Shown: positions 1 through 8,294 of the stretch, one piece after another | Layout of the letters: each line of letters starts with the position of its first letter | Position numbering within the stretch: position 1 is the stretch's first letter | Assembly: GCA_013349735.1 (NCBI GenBank) | Contig: DUZC01000001.1 | Location: 1-32,980, forward strand | Origin: Rhodospirillaceae bacterium | GTDB lineage: Bacteria; Pseudomonadota; Alphaproteobacteria; Rhodospirillales; Magnetospirillaceae | Direction: 5' to 3' | Length of the DNA: 32,980 bases | The notes under the pieces: model-generated | Databases searched by the model: none | What the model was told of the DNA's origin: nothing | What the model saw: only the letters and a program-made list of their open reading frames with translations | Program-made: the position numbers and the translations under genes

Positions 1-1200
1 GGTTTTGCGCGGAACACCGGCCGCACCGGCAAGGAAAAAGCCCAAGGCATGAAGCAATTGGCCCCAGCCATAAAGGTGCAAGGCCCGGGTCATCAAACGA
101 ACCTTTTGTATTGGCCGCCCTAACAGCGGCAATATACGAACCAGAAAAAGGCCCATCAGACCTAAATTCACCCCACCGATCACGGCATGATAATGTGACG
201 GCGTGCGGGTATCGGCGATCCCGAGAAAAAAGCCGGCCAGCCCACCGATCGCGAAAACCGCCAGAGACAGAAACAAAGAAAGTATGGCCGGAGAACGCCA
301 GTCCAAAGGACGAGCCTGCCATAAACACCGGGCAACGCCGAAGCCCATGGCCAGGCAGGGTAAAGGCAAACCATACCACAAAAGCGCCGTGAAGGCGTGA
401 CGGTGCGCCAAACTAAGCACATCGAAGCGCAGGTAAAGCAGGGGCGCACCCAAAGCAAAAGCCAGCAACAACAAATATGCGGCGCGAACCAAATCAACCG
501 GCAGGGACGTTGGCCCCCAAAGCCGCTGCGCCAGATCCTGCCAGATCAGCAGGAGAAGCATCGTATTGAGCAGTTGTAGAACATGCCCGCCTCCCCAGAA
601 CAGCCGCTCATTGGCCATGGCGCTGTCTGTCGAGGACGGAATAAGCACATAAGCCATGGCAAAACAAAGACAGGCCATCAGGTAAATTGCCCCGGCACAG
701 GCAACACCAAAAGCAAAGGGGGCGCTGGACGGCCGCAGGAACGGCCATAGTCGAAGGCAGGCCAAAGCGATGCCGAGGGCAAAAAACAGTAATCCGACGC
801 TAAAAAGGGGATGGTTTAAGACCGGGACATAATTATTGAGAGAGGGCTCTCCCTGATCGGCCAAAGCCGGGCTCAACAGCAGGACCATGCCAAGGAAGGA
901 AAGCACCAGCCCAACCCAGCCCAGGACAGCCCCGCGACGCCCCCCAGCCACCATGGCCGACAGCAAACCAAGGCAGGCGAGAAACCAGATATCGACCGAC
1001 AAAACGACATGGGTGATCAAGGCACGATAAAAAAAAGAATTTCCCCATGGGAGCCAATCCGAGACAGCGGGAACCCTGGACAAAACCAGCAGCAGAGCAA
1101 GAAGCCCGGCCAGGGCCAAGGCCGTCAGCGCCAGCAAAGCCCAGCCCCGAATCTCTTGGCGCTGTTTCGGGGAAACTATTAAATCTGGTGTACTGCTCAT
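1..1200 (-). CDS. Heme-copper oxidase subunit I-like membrane protein (partial, runs off left edge)
   Basis: An open frame runs from an ATG at 1200 to the left edge (400 codons, no stop), so the C-terminus lies outside the window. The protein is almost entirely hydrophobic, with about ten or eleven membrane segments. Its histidines sit where subunit I of heme-copper oxidases places metal ligands: H64 in a THVVL context (low-spin heme, helix II), H206 in a WGGGH motif (helix VI, CuB), H266 and H268 as HRH (helix VII), and H336 and H338 as HYH (helix X). The usual GHPEVY motif is replaced by GGGHVLQ, and the helix VII pair is H-x-H rather than HH. I infer a divergent cbb3/NOR-side relative; whether it is an active oxidase is unknown. 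In-frame ATGs at 1206 and 1215 are alternative starts, and none has a clear Shine-Dalgarno sequence. Confidence 0.72.
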   Translation of the reverse strand, partial: MSSTPDLIVSPKQRQEIRGWALLALTALALAGLLALLLVLSRVPAVSDWLPWGNSFFYRALITHVVLSVDIWFLACLGLLSAMVAGGRRGAVLGWVGLVLSFLGMVLLLSPALADQGEPSLNNYVPVLNHPLFSVGLLFFALGIALACLRLWPFLRPSSAPFAFGVACAGAIYLMACLCFAMAYVLIPSSTDSAMANERLFWGGGHVLQLLNTMLLLLIWQDLAQRLWGPTSLPVDLVRAAYLLLLAFALGAPLLYLRFDVLSLAHRHAFTALLWYGLPLPCLAMGFGVARCLWQARPLDWRSPAILSLFLSLAVFAIGGLAGFFLGIADTRTPSHYHAVIGGVNLGLMGLFLVRILPLLGRPIQKVRLMTRALHLYGWGQLLHALGFFLAGAAGVPRKT

Positions 1201-1245
1201 CAACATTATGACCATAGGGGGCGGTTGCTGCACCATCGGTCAGAA

Positions 1246-1259
1246 TGCCGCCAGCGGCA
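1246..1259. repeat. Short inverted repeat between pilin-like gene and oxidase-like gene
   Basis: TGCCG and CGGCA arms surround a CCAG loop in the 72-bp gap between the two minus-strand genes. No T-run follows on either strand, so an intrinsic terminator is not supported. It may be a transcript-processing hairpin or chance. Confidence 0.25.
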
Positions 1260-1272
1260 AGTGTCGGTTACC

Positions 1273-1908
1273 CTAATTTGAGATAAACTGGATAGCGTTA
1301 TTGGACTGAGTGCAGTTTGCCAAGGCCCCGCCCATAGTGGCCGAAGATGCGCTTCCATTGCTCCCTTGCTGCATGGCGACCCCATTGATGCTGGTTGTGG
1401 TAATACTGGGCATGGAATTCCAAACCATCGTCACCAATTTGATACAGGCCGCTGCGGGAATGCCGGAATAAGTAAGCGAGAAAGCCGTATTGCCGCTTGC
1501 CGGCGCCGCGAGGATGGTCTGACCGAACATCGAACGCAGACCACCGTTATTGATCAGAGGCTGGGGTGCAATACCCCCATTTGCCAGATTAGCCCCTGAA
1601 ACGCTGCTATAATCGGCGCCGGCCTGATAATAGGCCGCACGAATATTGGCGATCAAAGCGGTAAGATTGGCAATCTCGGCGTTTGATTTGGCATCCGTCG
1701 AGGCGGTCTGAAAAAAACCGACGACGCCTACCAAGGCCAGGGTCCCGACCACGACCGCCAAAGCGGTATCCGTCAGCCCACCAATAGCCCCGCATTGTGA
1801 TTTTAACCGCGCGGCTCGGACCTTCCGAAATTTTATAATCTCCTCAATATTTCTTACAAGGAACAGAGAGGAAAGATTTATCGAGCTAATTACACATTTT
1901 TCCATCAT
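1273..1908 (-). CDS. Type IVb-like pilin (PilS-like major pilin domain)
   Basis: A 211-residue pilin-like protein. A basic leader ends in an AIGG sequence (residues 41-44), followed by a hydrophobic helix at about 48-66 and then a polar region rich in Asn, Ser, Gly and Ala. Two cysteines, C155 and C199, bracket the C-terminal part and could form the disulfide loop typical of these pilins. The ITTTSINGV...CTQSNN...IQFIS ending resembles the type IVb major pilin (PilS) family. The leader is long (about 43 residues), and the usual Glu at mature position 5 is missing (LTDTA after the likely cleavage site). Two adjacent ATGs (1908, 1905) are possible starts, and neither has a clear Shine-Dalgarno sequence. 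No prepilin peptidase, ATPase or secretin gene is nearby, so it is either an orphan or serves an apparatus encoded elsewhere. Confidence 0.65.
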   Translation of the reverse strand: MMEKCVISSINLSSLFLVRNIEEIIKFRKVRAARLKSQCGAIGGLTDTALAVVVGTLALVGVVGFFQTASTDAKSNAEIANLTALIANIRAAYYQAGADYSSVSGANLANGGIAPQPLINNGGLRSMFGQTILAAPASGNTAFSLTYSGIPAAACIKLVTMVWNSMPSITTTSINGVAMQQGSNGSASSATMGGALANCTQSNNAIQFISN

Positions 1909-2001
1909 TTACAACAACAACCCCGTAAAAAATTGCCGATTAAATAATTCCATTTCGGAAACATCTTGTCCAGCCAAATCGATAGACGCAACCATCTTTG
2001 G

Positions 2002-2031
2002 TTGACCGGATTGCGCCGGTAATCCTATAAA
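2002..2031 (+). promoter_or_regulatory. Putative sigma70-type promoter of the rhodanese-TSUP pair
   Basis: TTGACC at 2002-2007 and TATAAA at 2026-2031 are separated by 18 bp. They lie about 50 bp before the rhodanese ATG in an A+T-rich stretch. Each hexamer matches consensus at five of six positions. It was judged by eye, with no transcription start data. Confidence 0.55.
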
Positions 2032-2083
2032 AAAGGGCTAGGAATTTAGTCAAGCAAACAGACTTTTTTGGGAATAAGCGGCG

Positions 2084-2419
2084 ATGACCGGACAAATCAA
2101 CATGGTTGATGTGGAAACTTTGCGTGGCTGGCTGACGACCGACCAGGTCTTGGTGGTGGATGTACGTGAACGCCACGAATATGCGGTGGAACATATTGCG
2201 GGCGCTCATTTGCTTCCCCTGTCCGAGTTTGACCCGGCCCAAATGCCACCGGTTCCAGCAGGAAAAAAATTGTTGCTGCACTGCCGATCGGCAAACCGTT
2301 GCGGCGTCGCCGCAGCCCGCCTTGTCGAAAGTGGCTATAGCGGCGAAATTAACCGCTTGGCAGGCGGCATGCTGGCCTGGGTTGCTGCTGGTGCCCCCGT
2401 GGAATCCAGCCAAGAGTGA
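2084..2419 (+). CDS. Single-domain rhodanese-like sulfurtransferase
   Basis: This 111-residue protein is one rhodanese domain. It has the CH2A-like VVDVRERHEY segment (residues 24-33), the HIAGAHLLP segment (37-45), and an active-site loop beginning at C67 in HCRSANRCG. C67 is the expected persulfide-carrying residue, and a second cysteine, C73, closes the loop. There is no signal peptide, so it is probably cytoplasmic. Its stop codon overlaps the GTG start of the TSUP transporter gene by two bases, so the two genes are probably translationally coupled. Rhodanese-TSUP pairing is common in sulfur handling, for example sulfane sulfur transfer coupled to sulfite or thiosulfate movement. The exact substrate cannot be read from the sequence. 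ATG at 2084 gives the full domain; M7 is a less likely start. Confidence 0.85.
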   Translation: MTGQINMVDVETLRGWLTTDQVLVVDVRERHEYAVEHIAGAHLLPLSEFDPAQMPPVPAGKKLLLHCRSANRCGVAAARLVESGYSGEINRLAGGMLAWVAAGAPVESSQE

Positions 2420-3330
2420 CCATCTATCTGCCGATCGCCGGATTGTCCGTCAACATCCTCGCCTTATTGTCGCTGGGTGGCGTCGTGGGCTTTTTGTCCG
2501 GATTGTTCGGCGTCGGAGGCGGATTTTTACTGACTCCCTTGCTCATTTTTTTGGGCGTTCCATCCCCGGTGGCAGTGGCCTCGGGCGCAAATCAGGTCTT
2601 GGGCGCCTCCGTCTCGGGTGTCCTGGCCCATTGGCAGCGGCGCAATGTCGATTTCAAAATGGGGGGGATGCTGGTGGCGGGCGGCCTATGCGGGTCCCTG
2701 TTGGGCGTCCGCCTTTTCACCTGGCTGCGGGACCTTGGCCAGGTCGATCTGGTTATCGATATTTGTTATGTGGTGTTTCTCGGCTTTGTCGGCGGAACCA
2801 TGCTTTTAGAGAGCGTGGTCGCGTTGGTCCGGACCAGGCGGGCCCGAACGGCCAGCAAACGGCACCGTCATCGCTGGGCAAATCTGCCATTAAAAATGCG
2901 CTTTGCCCGCTCAGGACTTTACATCAGCGCCCTGCTGCCGCTCGCGGTTGGCGCCATCGGCGGCCTGCTGGCGGCGATTATGGGCGTGGGCGGCGGTTTT
3001 ATCATGGTTCCGCTGATGATTTACATGCTTGAGATGCCGACCTCGGTGGTGATCGGGACCTCGCTGTTTCAGGTTATCTTCGTTACCGCCAATGTCACCC
3101 TGCTTCAGGCCATCCATACCCAGACAGTCGATGTGGTGTTGATGCTGACCCTGCTGATCGGCGGGGTCATAGGTGCCCAGATGGGCGCCCGCTTTGGCAC
3201 ACGCTTGCGCGCCGAACAAACACGGGTCCTGCTGGCTTTGCTGGTTCTGGCGGTCTGCGGCAGGCTTTTGCTTGAATTAATGCAAACACCGGCCGACTTT
3301 TTCAGTCTGGCCGGGCCCGTCAAGAGCTGA
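2416..3330 (+). CDS. TSUP family (TauE/SafE-like) membrane transporter
   Basis: This 304-residue integral membrane protein has two similar halves, each with a glycine-rich signature: GLFGVGGGFLLTP near residues 29-41 and AIMGVGGGFIMVP near 191-203. This internal duplication and length are typical of the TauE/SafE (DUF81, TSUP) family of putative sulfite, sulfonate or organosulfur exporters. About eight hydrophobic segments are visible, with a basic cytoplasmic linker (residues about 135-160) between the halves. Translation starts at a GTG (2416) that overlaps the TGA of the upstream rhodanese gene. The neighbour suggests a sulfur substrate; the direction of transport and the exact substrate are inference. 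The gene ends convergently, 30 bp from the end of ccmI. Confidence 0.85.
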   Translation: MTIYLPIAGLSVNILALLSLGGVVGFLSGLFGVGGGFLLTPLLIFLGVPSPVAVASGANQVLGASVSGVLAHWQRRNVDFKMGGMLVAGGLCGSLLGVRLFTWLRDLGQVDLVIDICYVVFLGFVGGTMLLESVVALVRTRRARTASKRHRHRWANLPLKMRFARSGLYISALLPLAVGAIGGLLAAIMGVGGGFIMVPLMIYMLEMPTSVVIGTSLFQVIFVTANVTLLQAIHTQTVDVVLMLTLLIGGVIGAQMGARFGTRLRAEQTRVLLALLVLAVCGRLLLELMQTPADFFSLAGPVKS

Positions 3331-3360
3331 CAAAACCCACCGGTCAGGAACGTCGGGCGC

Positions 3361-4794
3361 TCAATTCTTGGACAACGCCCCGAGTTGCTGCACAACCCGC
3401 TGTCGCTCCGGCGCGTTTGCGGGCATGACCTCCAGCAATTTTGACAACATTTCCCGGGCTTTAGCTGCATTTCCAGCAGCAGCCTCGGCCCCGGCAACGT
3501 AATACATGGCCCGCGCATTGCCCGGATCCAACTGCAGAATATCCCGCATCGTGGCAATCATTTCGGCCGAAGGTTTCCCATCTTTGGTTTGGGCCATCTG
3601 CACCTCGGCCAAGGCCAATTTCGGCTCGACGTCACCTGGCCGCAATTTGATCGCCCGCTTCGCGGCAGCGATCGATTTTTCAGGCTCATTCAAGACCTTA
3701 TAGGCTCTTGCCAAACGCATCCAACCCTCAAAATCCTCGGGGCTCTGTTCAAGTCGGGCGGCAAGCCCCTCGACCATCGAGCGAATAGTTTTAGCCCGTT
3801 CCTCGGGCGATTGCGCCATAACCGCCGCCGCCGCATCGCCACTGGGCACGCCCGATTGCGTGGCAGGAAGCTCAGGGAGCTTGGCATGAGGATTCGCCCC
3901 TTTGGCCATTTCAGCACCCGCCGGGGCCGGCGGAATTGGCGTGATGCTGGCCGGATCAAAGCCACCTTGTTTGGCATATTCGGCGATATGTTCCCTGAGC
4001 ATCGGCAACCAGGGCGCCTCGGCCGGACTGGCTTTTTCTAAATCGCGCCATATCGATACGGCTTCTGCAAAGCGACCGATTTGCGCCTTGGCCAGGCCAA
4101 GATAAAAGCGCGCCCGCGGATCCTCCTTTTCCAGGGTCAGCACCTGCTGAAAGGTCTGTCTGGCTTCGGGAATAACCATCCCATCATTGGCGATGACCAT
4201 GGATTCGGCCATAGAGGCCAGGATCTGCGCGTCGATAGCGCCCAGGGAAATCGCCTGACGGAAGGCTTCTACGGCTTCGGGAAAGCGATGCATTTGAAAA
4301 TAGGTTTCGGCTAAGGTCACAAAGCCATCCGCATCCGGATTTCTTCGCAGATCGGCCGCCAATCGCTCAACCATTTCCGTCATTTTAAATTCAGGGTCCG
4401 CCTCACGTGAGGCGAAGGGCTGACTGGGCAATGCCGGAGAACCCAAACGGGCATAAATCAACCCGGCCCCAAGCGGTAACACCAGAAGGATCATCACGGC
4501 CGTGACCTGCCGCAGCCGCCGTCCCTCCGTCAGCAAAGACGCCCCAGCAGCCGGCAATTCGGCATCCTCCGCCGCCAGCATGCGCCGCAAAATCTCGGTT
4601 CGCGCTGCCGCCGCTTGATCTTCGGTCAACAAGCCGCGCTCCAGGTCTTTTTCCAACTCGGCCAGCTGATCCCGGTAGACGACGATATCATAGTCAATGC
4701 GGGGCGGCGCCGCTGTCGGACGACGCAGCAGCGGAAGAATTAGCACAACAAGCACCGCCAAAGTCAAAGCGGCAAAAATAATCCACAAGGTCAT
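3361..4794 (-). CDS. ccmI: Cytochrome c maturation protein CcmI (TPR protein)
   Basis: This is the last gene of the ccm operon. CcmI acts as an apocytochrome c chaperone that presents the substrate to the CcmF/CcmH heme ligation complex. The 477-residue protein has an N-terminal membrane helix (residues about 2-22), a soluble segment with the family motif YRDQLAELEKDLERGLL (40-56), a second membrane helix (about 97-116), and a long periplasmic part with tetratricopeptide-like helical repeats. One repeat reads LARAYKVLNEPEKSIAAAKRAIKL. An alanine/proline-rich linker splits the C-terminal domain. I chose the ATG at 4794 because it overlaps the ccmH stop (ATGA) and starts directly at the membrane helix; the frame stays open upstream to 4956 only by reading through ccmH. 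Confidence 0.92.
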   Translation of the reverse strand: MTLWIIFAALTLAVLVVLILPLLRRPTAAPPRIDYDIVVYRDQLAELEKDLERGLLTEDQAAAARTEILRRMLAAEDAELPAAGASLLTEGRRLRQVTAVMILLVLPLGAGLIYARLGSPALPSQPFASREADPEFKMTEMVERLAADLRRNPDADGFVTLAETYFQMHRFPEAVEAFRQAISLGAIDAQILASMAESMVIANDGMVIPEARQTFQQVLTLEKEDPRARFYLGLAKAQIGRFAEAVSIWRDLEKASPAEAPWLPMLREHIAEYAKQGGFDPASITPIPPAPAGAEMAKGANPHAKLPELPATQSGVPSGDAAAAVMAQSPEERAKTIRSMVEGLAARLEQSPEDFEGWMRLARAYKVLNEPEKSIAAAKRAIKLRPGDVEPKLALAEVQMAQTKDGKPSAEMIATMRDILQLDPGNARAMYYVAGAEAAAGNAAKAREMLSKLLEVMPANAPERQRVVQQLGALSKN

Positions 4795-5294
4795 GGTGTT
4801 TTGTCGTCCTTCAGTAGGGCATCCAGCCGACGCTGCTCCTGTTCGCTCAATGGCTGCGCCGCAGCCTCCACCATGGTCTGGCCGGCAGCGCGGCGACGCA
4901 GAAACAGAAAGGCCGCCAACAGAGCCAAACCCAGCAAAACCGCCGGACCAACCCACAACACGATGGTTCCGCCTTTGAAAGGCGGATTTAACAGAACGTA
5001 ATCGCCATAGCGATCGACTAAATATTGACGTGCCTGCTGATCACTATCGCCGGCCTTCAGTCTTTGGCGCAGCAGAACCCGCAGATCGCGCGCCAAATCG
5101 GCATCAGAATCATCGATGGATTGATTCTGACAAACCAGGCAACGCAATTCTTTGCTAAGAACTCTGGCCCGCCCTTCAAGCACCGGATCTTTCAGGATCT
5201 CGTCGGGCTGAACCGCCAAAACCGGCCAGGATAAACTAAGCAACAAGACAGCCAGGAACCAAAAACTGGCGGTTGTAAGGCGGCGTGAGATCAT
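4791..5294 (-). CDS. ccmH: Cytochrome c maturation protein CcmH (CcmL-type thioredoxin-like)
   Basis: A 167-residue protein with an N-terminal signal or anchor segment (cleavage plausible after VLA, residue 27). The family motif LRCLVCQ follows, with redox cysteines C52 and C55, then the three-helix domain and a C-terminal membrane helix (about 110-131). CcmH reduces apocytochrome c heme-binding cysteines together with CcmG and is part of the heme ligation complex with CcmF and CcmI. Its start overlaps the ccmG stop and its stop overlaps the ccmI start, each by ATGA. The short cytoplasmic tail after the second helix is normal for the one-domain form; the separate ccmI gene supplies the TPR part that is fused in E. 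coli CcmH. Confidence 0.95.
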   Translation of the reverse strand: MISRRLTTASFWFLAVLLLSLSWPVLAVQPDEILKDPVLEGRARVLSKELRCLVCQNQSIDDSDADLARDLRVLLRQRLKAGDSDQQARQYLVDRYGDYVLLNPPFKGGTIVLWVGPAVLLGLALLAAFLFLRRRAAGQTMVEAAAQPLSEQEQRRLDALLKDDKTP

Positions 5295-5833
5295 TTCTGC
5301 AACTCCGCCAACAGCGGAACCAGCTTGTTGCTGATATCCTCGGGGGTGAAGGGACCAACCTGTTTGAAACGGATGCGCCCATCCTTGCCAATCAAATAGC
5401 TTTCGGGGACTCCATAAACCCCAAAATCGATACCGACCCGGCCATCACGATCCTGTGCCAAGGCTTTGTAGGGATCGCCAAGCCTTGACAGCCAAGCCCG
5501 CGCATCTTCCGGTTTGTCTTTATAAACAATGCCAACAAGCCGAACTCTCCCAGCCAGTTGGGTCAGCAACGGATGTTCAACCCGGCAGGGAATGCACCAG
5601 GACGCAAAAAAATTGACCAGCGTTACTTGCCCCTGAAGGTCGGCGGTCTTAAGACCGGCCTTTTCCAGCAGCAGCGGCGGCAGGTCGAATTCAGGGGCCG
5701 GCTTATCGATCATCGCCGAGGGAATCATATTCGGCATGTCCCCCCGTTCCATCATGACGATCCGCCAATAGAAAAACCCGACCAGAACAAAAAAGATCAG
5801 GACAGGCAGCATCACGGACCAACGACGCAACAC
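5291..5833 (-). CDS. ccmG: Thiol:disulfide interchange protein CcmG (DsbE)
   Basis: A 180-residue, membrane-anchored, periplasmic thioredoxin-like protein. It has an N-terminal helix (about 5-24), a linker, and a thioredoxin fold with the active site WCIPC (C80, C83) after VNFFAS. The cis-proline region GVPESYLIGKDG and the acidic segment typical of CcmG are present. It passes electrons from CcdA or DsbD to CcmH and apocytochrome c. The start is a GTG at 5833, preceded by AAGGA with about ten bases between. It lies 19 bp after ccmF and overlaps ccmH by ATGA. Confidence 0.95.
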   Translation of the reverse strand: MLRRWSVMLPVLIFFVLVGFFYWRIVMMERGDMPNMIPSAMIDKPAPEFDLPPLLLEKAGLKTADLQGQVTLVNFFASWCIPCRVEHPLLTQLAGRVRLVGIVYKDKPEDARAWLSRLGDPYKALAQDRDGRVGIDFGVYGVPESYLIGKDGRIRFKQVGPFTPEDISNKLVPLLAELQK

Positions 5834-5852
5834 GATCGGTATTCCTTTTAAC

Positions 5853-7844
5853 TTAGCCCCGGGCCGCGGCAGCGGCCGCCCGGGCAGTTCGTAACGGTGC
5901 GCCGACGCGGTAACGGCGATCGGTCAATGAGACCAAGCCACCAATCACCATGAACACCGCCCCCATGAAGATCCAAGGCACCAGGGGATTATAATAGAGC
6001 CGGGTGACAAAACCGCCCGAGCCATCCGGATCCCCAATCACCACGTAAAGATCCCCCAGAAGATTGGTATGAATGGCCGCATCGGTCGTGGGACGGGGTG
6101 GCTGTGTGTACATGCGCTTTTCCGGCTTCATGACGGCCACCAGATCCCCCCCCTTGCGGGCGATAAAGGTTGCCCGCAAAGCCGAATAATTGGGCCCCCG
6201 GATATTGTCCTCGGTTCCCTGCAAGGTGACTTCATAGCCGGCAACATTGACGGTTTCACCCGGACGCATGACTTGGATATGCTCACTTTTCCAGGCGGTT
6301 GACCCGGTGATGCCCACGATAACCATCGCCAGACTGGCATGGGTGATGGTCATCCCCCAGGCCGAGCGCGGCAATTGCCCGAGACGTTCAAGAGCATCCC
6401 CCAGTGGCCCGCGCCCCAGACGGATCCGGGCCGCCAATTCCACTAAGGTCCCGACAAACAGCCAGGCAGCAATCGCCAACCCGCCTGCGGCCCACAGGGG
6501 GCCGCTGGATCCACCGGCCACCAACCAAGTGCCGACCGCGACCAGCAGGGCGGCGATAAATGCCAATTTAAGCCGGCCCAAAGCCCCGGCCAAATCGCCG
6601 CGCTTCCATTGAAGCAGCGGCCCAATGCCCATGGTCACCACCATCGGTACCATCAGGGGCAGAAAGACGGCATTGAAAAAAGGCGGACCCACGGAAACTT
6701 TACCAAGATTCAGCGCATCTGCGAACAACGGATAGAGCGTCCCCAGCAGCACGGTACCGGCAGCGGTGCTCATCAGCACATTGTTGAGCAACAGGCTTCC
6801 CTCACGCGATAGCGGTGCAAAGAGCCCCCCACCCTTAAGCTGATTGGCCCGAAAGGCGAACAAGGTCAGCGACCCGCCTGTGACCAGCACCAAAAGACCA
6901 AGAACAAACACACCACGGGCCGGGTCCGAGGCAAAACTATGCACCGAGGTCAAAACACCGGACCGCACCAGAAATGTTCCCAGCAAAGACAGGGAAAAGG
7001 CGACAATGGCCAGAAGAATGCTCCATGCCTTCAAGGTGTCGCGCTTTTCCACAACGATCGAGGAATGCAAAAGAGCCGTCCCCGCCAACCAAGGCATGAA
7101 AGACGCATTTTCTACGGGATCCCAATACCACCACCCACCCCAACCAAGGGTGTAATAGGCCCACCAAGATCCCAAACCAATACCGAGTGTCAGAGAACAC
7201 CAGGCGACCAGTGTCCACGGCCTTACCCAGCGGGCCCAGGCGGCATCGACCCGCCCTTCGATCAAGGCCGCGATGGCAAAAGAAAACGCCATCGAGAAGC
7301 CAACATAGCCGAGATAAAGAAAGGGAGGATGAAAGGCCAGGCCAGGATCCTGAAGGAGGGGATTGAGCCCATTGCCGTTGAAAGGCGCGGGATCTATGCG
7401 GGTGAAGGGATTTGAGGTTGTCAAAATGAACAGAATGAACCCAACCGCAATAAGCGCCTGGACCGCCAAAGCCCTTGCCCGCAAAGCCGGCGGAAGGTTG
7501 CCGCCGGCTGCCGCCACCGCCATCCCATAAATGGCCAAAATAAAGACCCAAAGCAGCATTGAGCCTTCATGGTTCCCCCAGACACCCGAAATCTTATAAA
7601 TCATCGGTTTGTCCGTGTGAGAGTTTTGGACCACATTGAGTACCGAAAAGTCACTGGTGACATAACAGGTGGTCAGCGCGGCAAAGGCTAAAGCCACCAG
7701 GGCAAACTGGGCAAAGGCAGCCGGCCTGGCCAAGTCCATCCAGGCGCGATCGCCGCGGGCAGCACCGATCATCGGGATCGTTCCCTGGACTAACGCCACC
7801 AACAGCGCCAGAATCAGGGCAAATTGTCCAGTTTCAGCAATCAT
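5853..7844 (-). CDS. ccmF: Cytochrome c heme lyase subunit CcmF
   Basis: This large polytopic membrane protein (663 residues) is the core heme-ligating subunit of System I. It takes heme from holo-CcmE and attaches it to apocytochrome c with CcmH and CcmI. The tryptophan-rich WWD domain is clear at about residues 227-252 (SWWAYYTLGWGGWWYWDPVE). Conserved periplasmic histidines appear in GNHEGSMLLW and FHPPFLYLG. A large periplasmic loop precedes the last membrane helix. The ATG at 7844 is chosen because it overlaps the ccmE stop (ATGA) and has an AGGTGAG-like Shine-Dalgarno sequence just upstream. An upstream in-frame extension to 7874 is only readthrough of ccmE. Confidence 0.96.
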   Translation of the reverse strand: MIAETGQFALILALLVALVQGTIPMIGAARGDRAWMDLARPAAFAQFALVALAFAALTTCYVTSDFSVLNVVQNSHTDKPMIYKISGVWGNHEGSMLLWVFILAIYGMAVAAAGGNLPPALRARALAVQALIAVGFILFILTTSNPFTRIDPAPFNGNGLNPLLQDPGLAFHPPFLYLGYVGFSMAFSFAIAALIEGRVDAAWARWVRPWTLVAWCSLTLGIGLGSWWAYYTLGWGGWWYWDPVENASFMPWLAGTALLHSSIVVEKRDTLKAWSILLAIVAFSLSLLGTFLVRSGVLTSVHSFASDPARGVFVLGLLVLVTGGSLTLFAFRANQLKGGGLFAPLSREGSLLLNNVLMSTAAGTVLLGTLYPLFADALNLGKVSVGPPFFNAVFLPLMVPMVVTMGIGPLLQWKRGDLAGALGRLKLAFIAALLVAVGTWLVAGGSSGPLWAAGGLAIAAWLFVGTLVELAARIRLGRGPLGDALERLGQLPRSAWGMTITHASLAMVIVGITGSTAWKSEHIQVMRPGETVNVAGYEVTLQGTEDNIRGPNYSALRATFIARKGGDLVAVMKPEKRMYTQPPRPTTDAAIHTNLLGDLYVVIGDPDGSGGFVTRLYYNPLVPWIFMGAVFMVIGGLVSLTDRRYRVGAPLRTARAAAAAARG

Positions 7845-8290
7845 TTGCTCACCTGCCCTTCCTGTTCCTGCCAACGTCCCGACTTCTTCAATGCTTCTGA
7901 AACCTCTTTGGGCATGTATTTCTCATCATGTTTGGCCAGAACTTCGGTGGCATGAAAGACCCCCTGCGGATCAAGCCGTCCCTCGGCGACCACCCCTTGG
8001 CCCTCGCGAAACAGGTCCGGCAATACGCCGGTATAGGTCACCGCCAATGTCGCCGTCAGGTCCGTAATGGTGAAAAGCACCGTCTCGCCTTGTCGAACCA
8101 CCGACCCCTGCTCGACCAGACCGCCAATGCGGAGCCGGCGATCCGGACCGATATGTTTGCTTTGAATATCGGCCGGCGTATAAAAATACACCAAGGTGTC
8201 ATTAATAGCCGTCAAGACCAGAGCCGTCGCGGCACCCAAAGCCAACATGCCCAGAAAGACGAAATAAAGCCGCCGCTGCTTGCGCGTCAC
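7841..8290 (-). CDS. ccmE: Periplasmic heme chaperone CcmE
   Basis: CcmE binds heme covalently in the periplasm and delivers it to CcmF. The protein has a short basic N-terminus (TRKQRRL), one membrane helix (about 9-28), an OB-fold beta barrel, and the heme-binding motif HDEKYMP. H121 is the covalent heme ligand and Y125 the axial ligand expected for this family. I prefer the GTG at 8290 (149 residues). It gives the canonical N-terminus and has AAAGGA seven bases upstream, four bases after the ccmD stop. Longer starts (GTG 8332, ATG 8317) would overlap ccmD and add a non-conserved extension. The stop overlaps ccmF. Confidence 0.94.
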   Translation of the reverse strand: MTRKQRRLYFVFLGMLALGAATALVLTAINDTLVYFYTPADIQSKHIGPDRRLRIGGLVEQGSVVRQGETVLFTITDLTATLAVTYTGVLPDLFREGQGVVAEGRLDPQGVFHATEVLAKHDEKYMPKEVSEALKKSGRWQEQEGQVSK

Positions 8291-8294
8291 AGGA

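Noticed and set aside
2160..3032. Plus-strand frame of 290 codons over the rhodanese and TSUP genes
   Set aside because: It overlaps two recognisable genes in another frame and has an Arg/Pro/Cys-rich composition typical of frame shadows.
3105..3557. Minus-strand frame spanning the end of ccmI and the TSUP gene
   Set aside because: It crosses the convergent gene ends in a frame different from ccmI and has no family resemblance.
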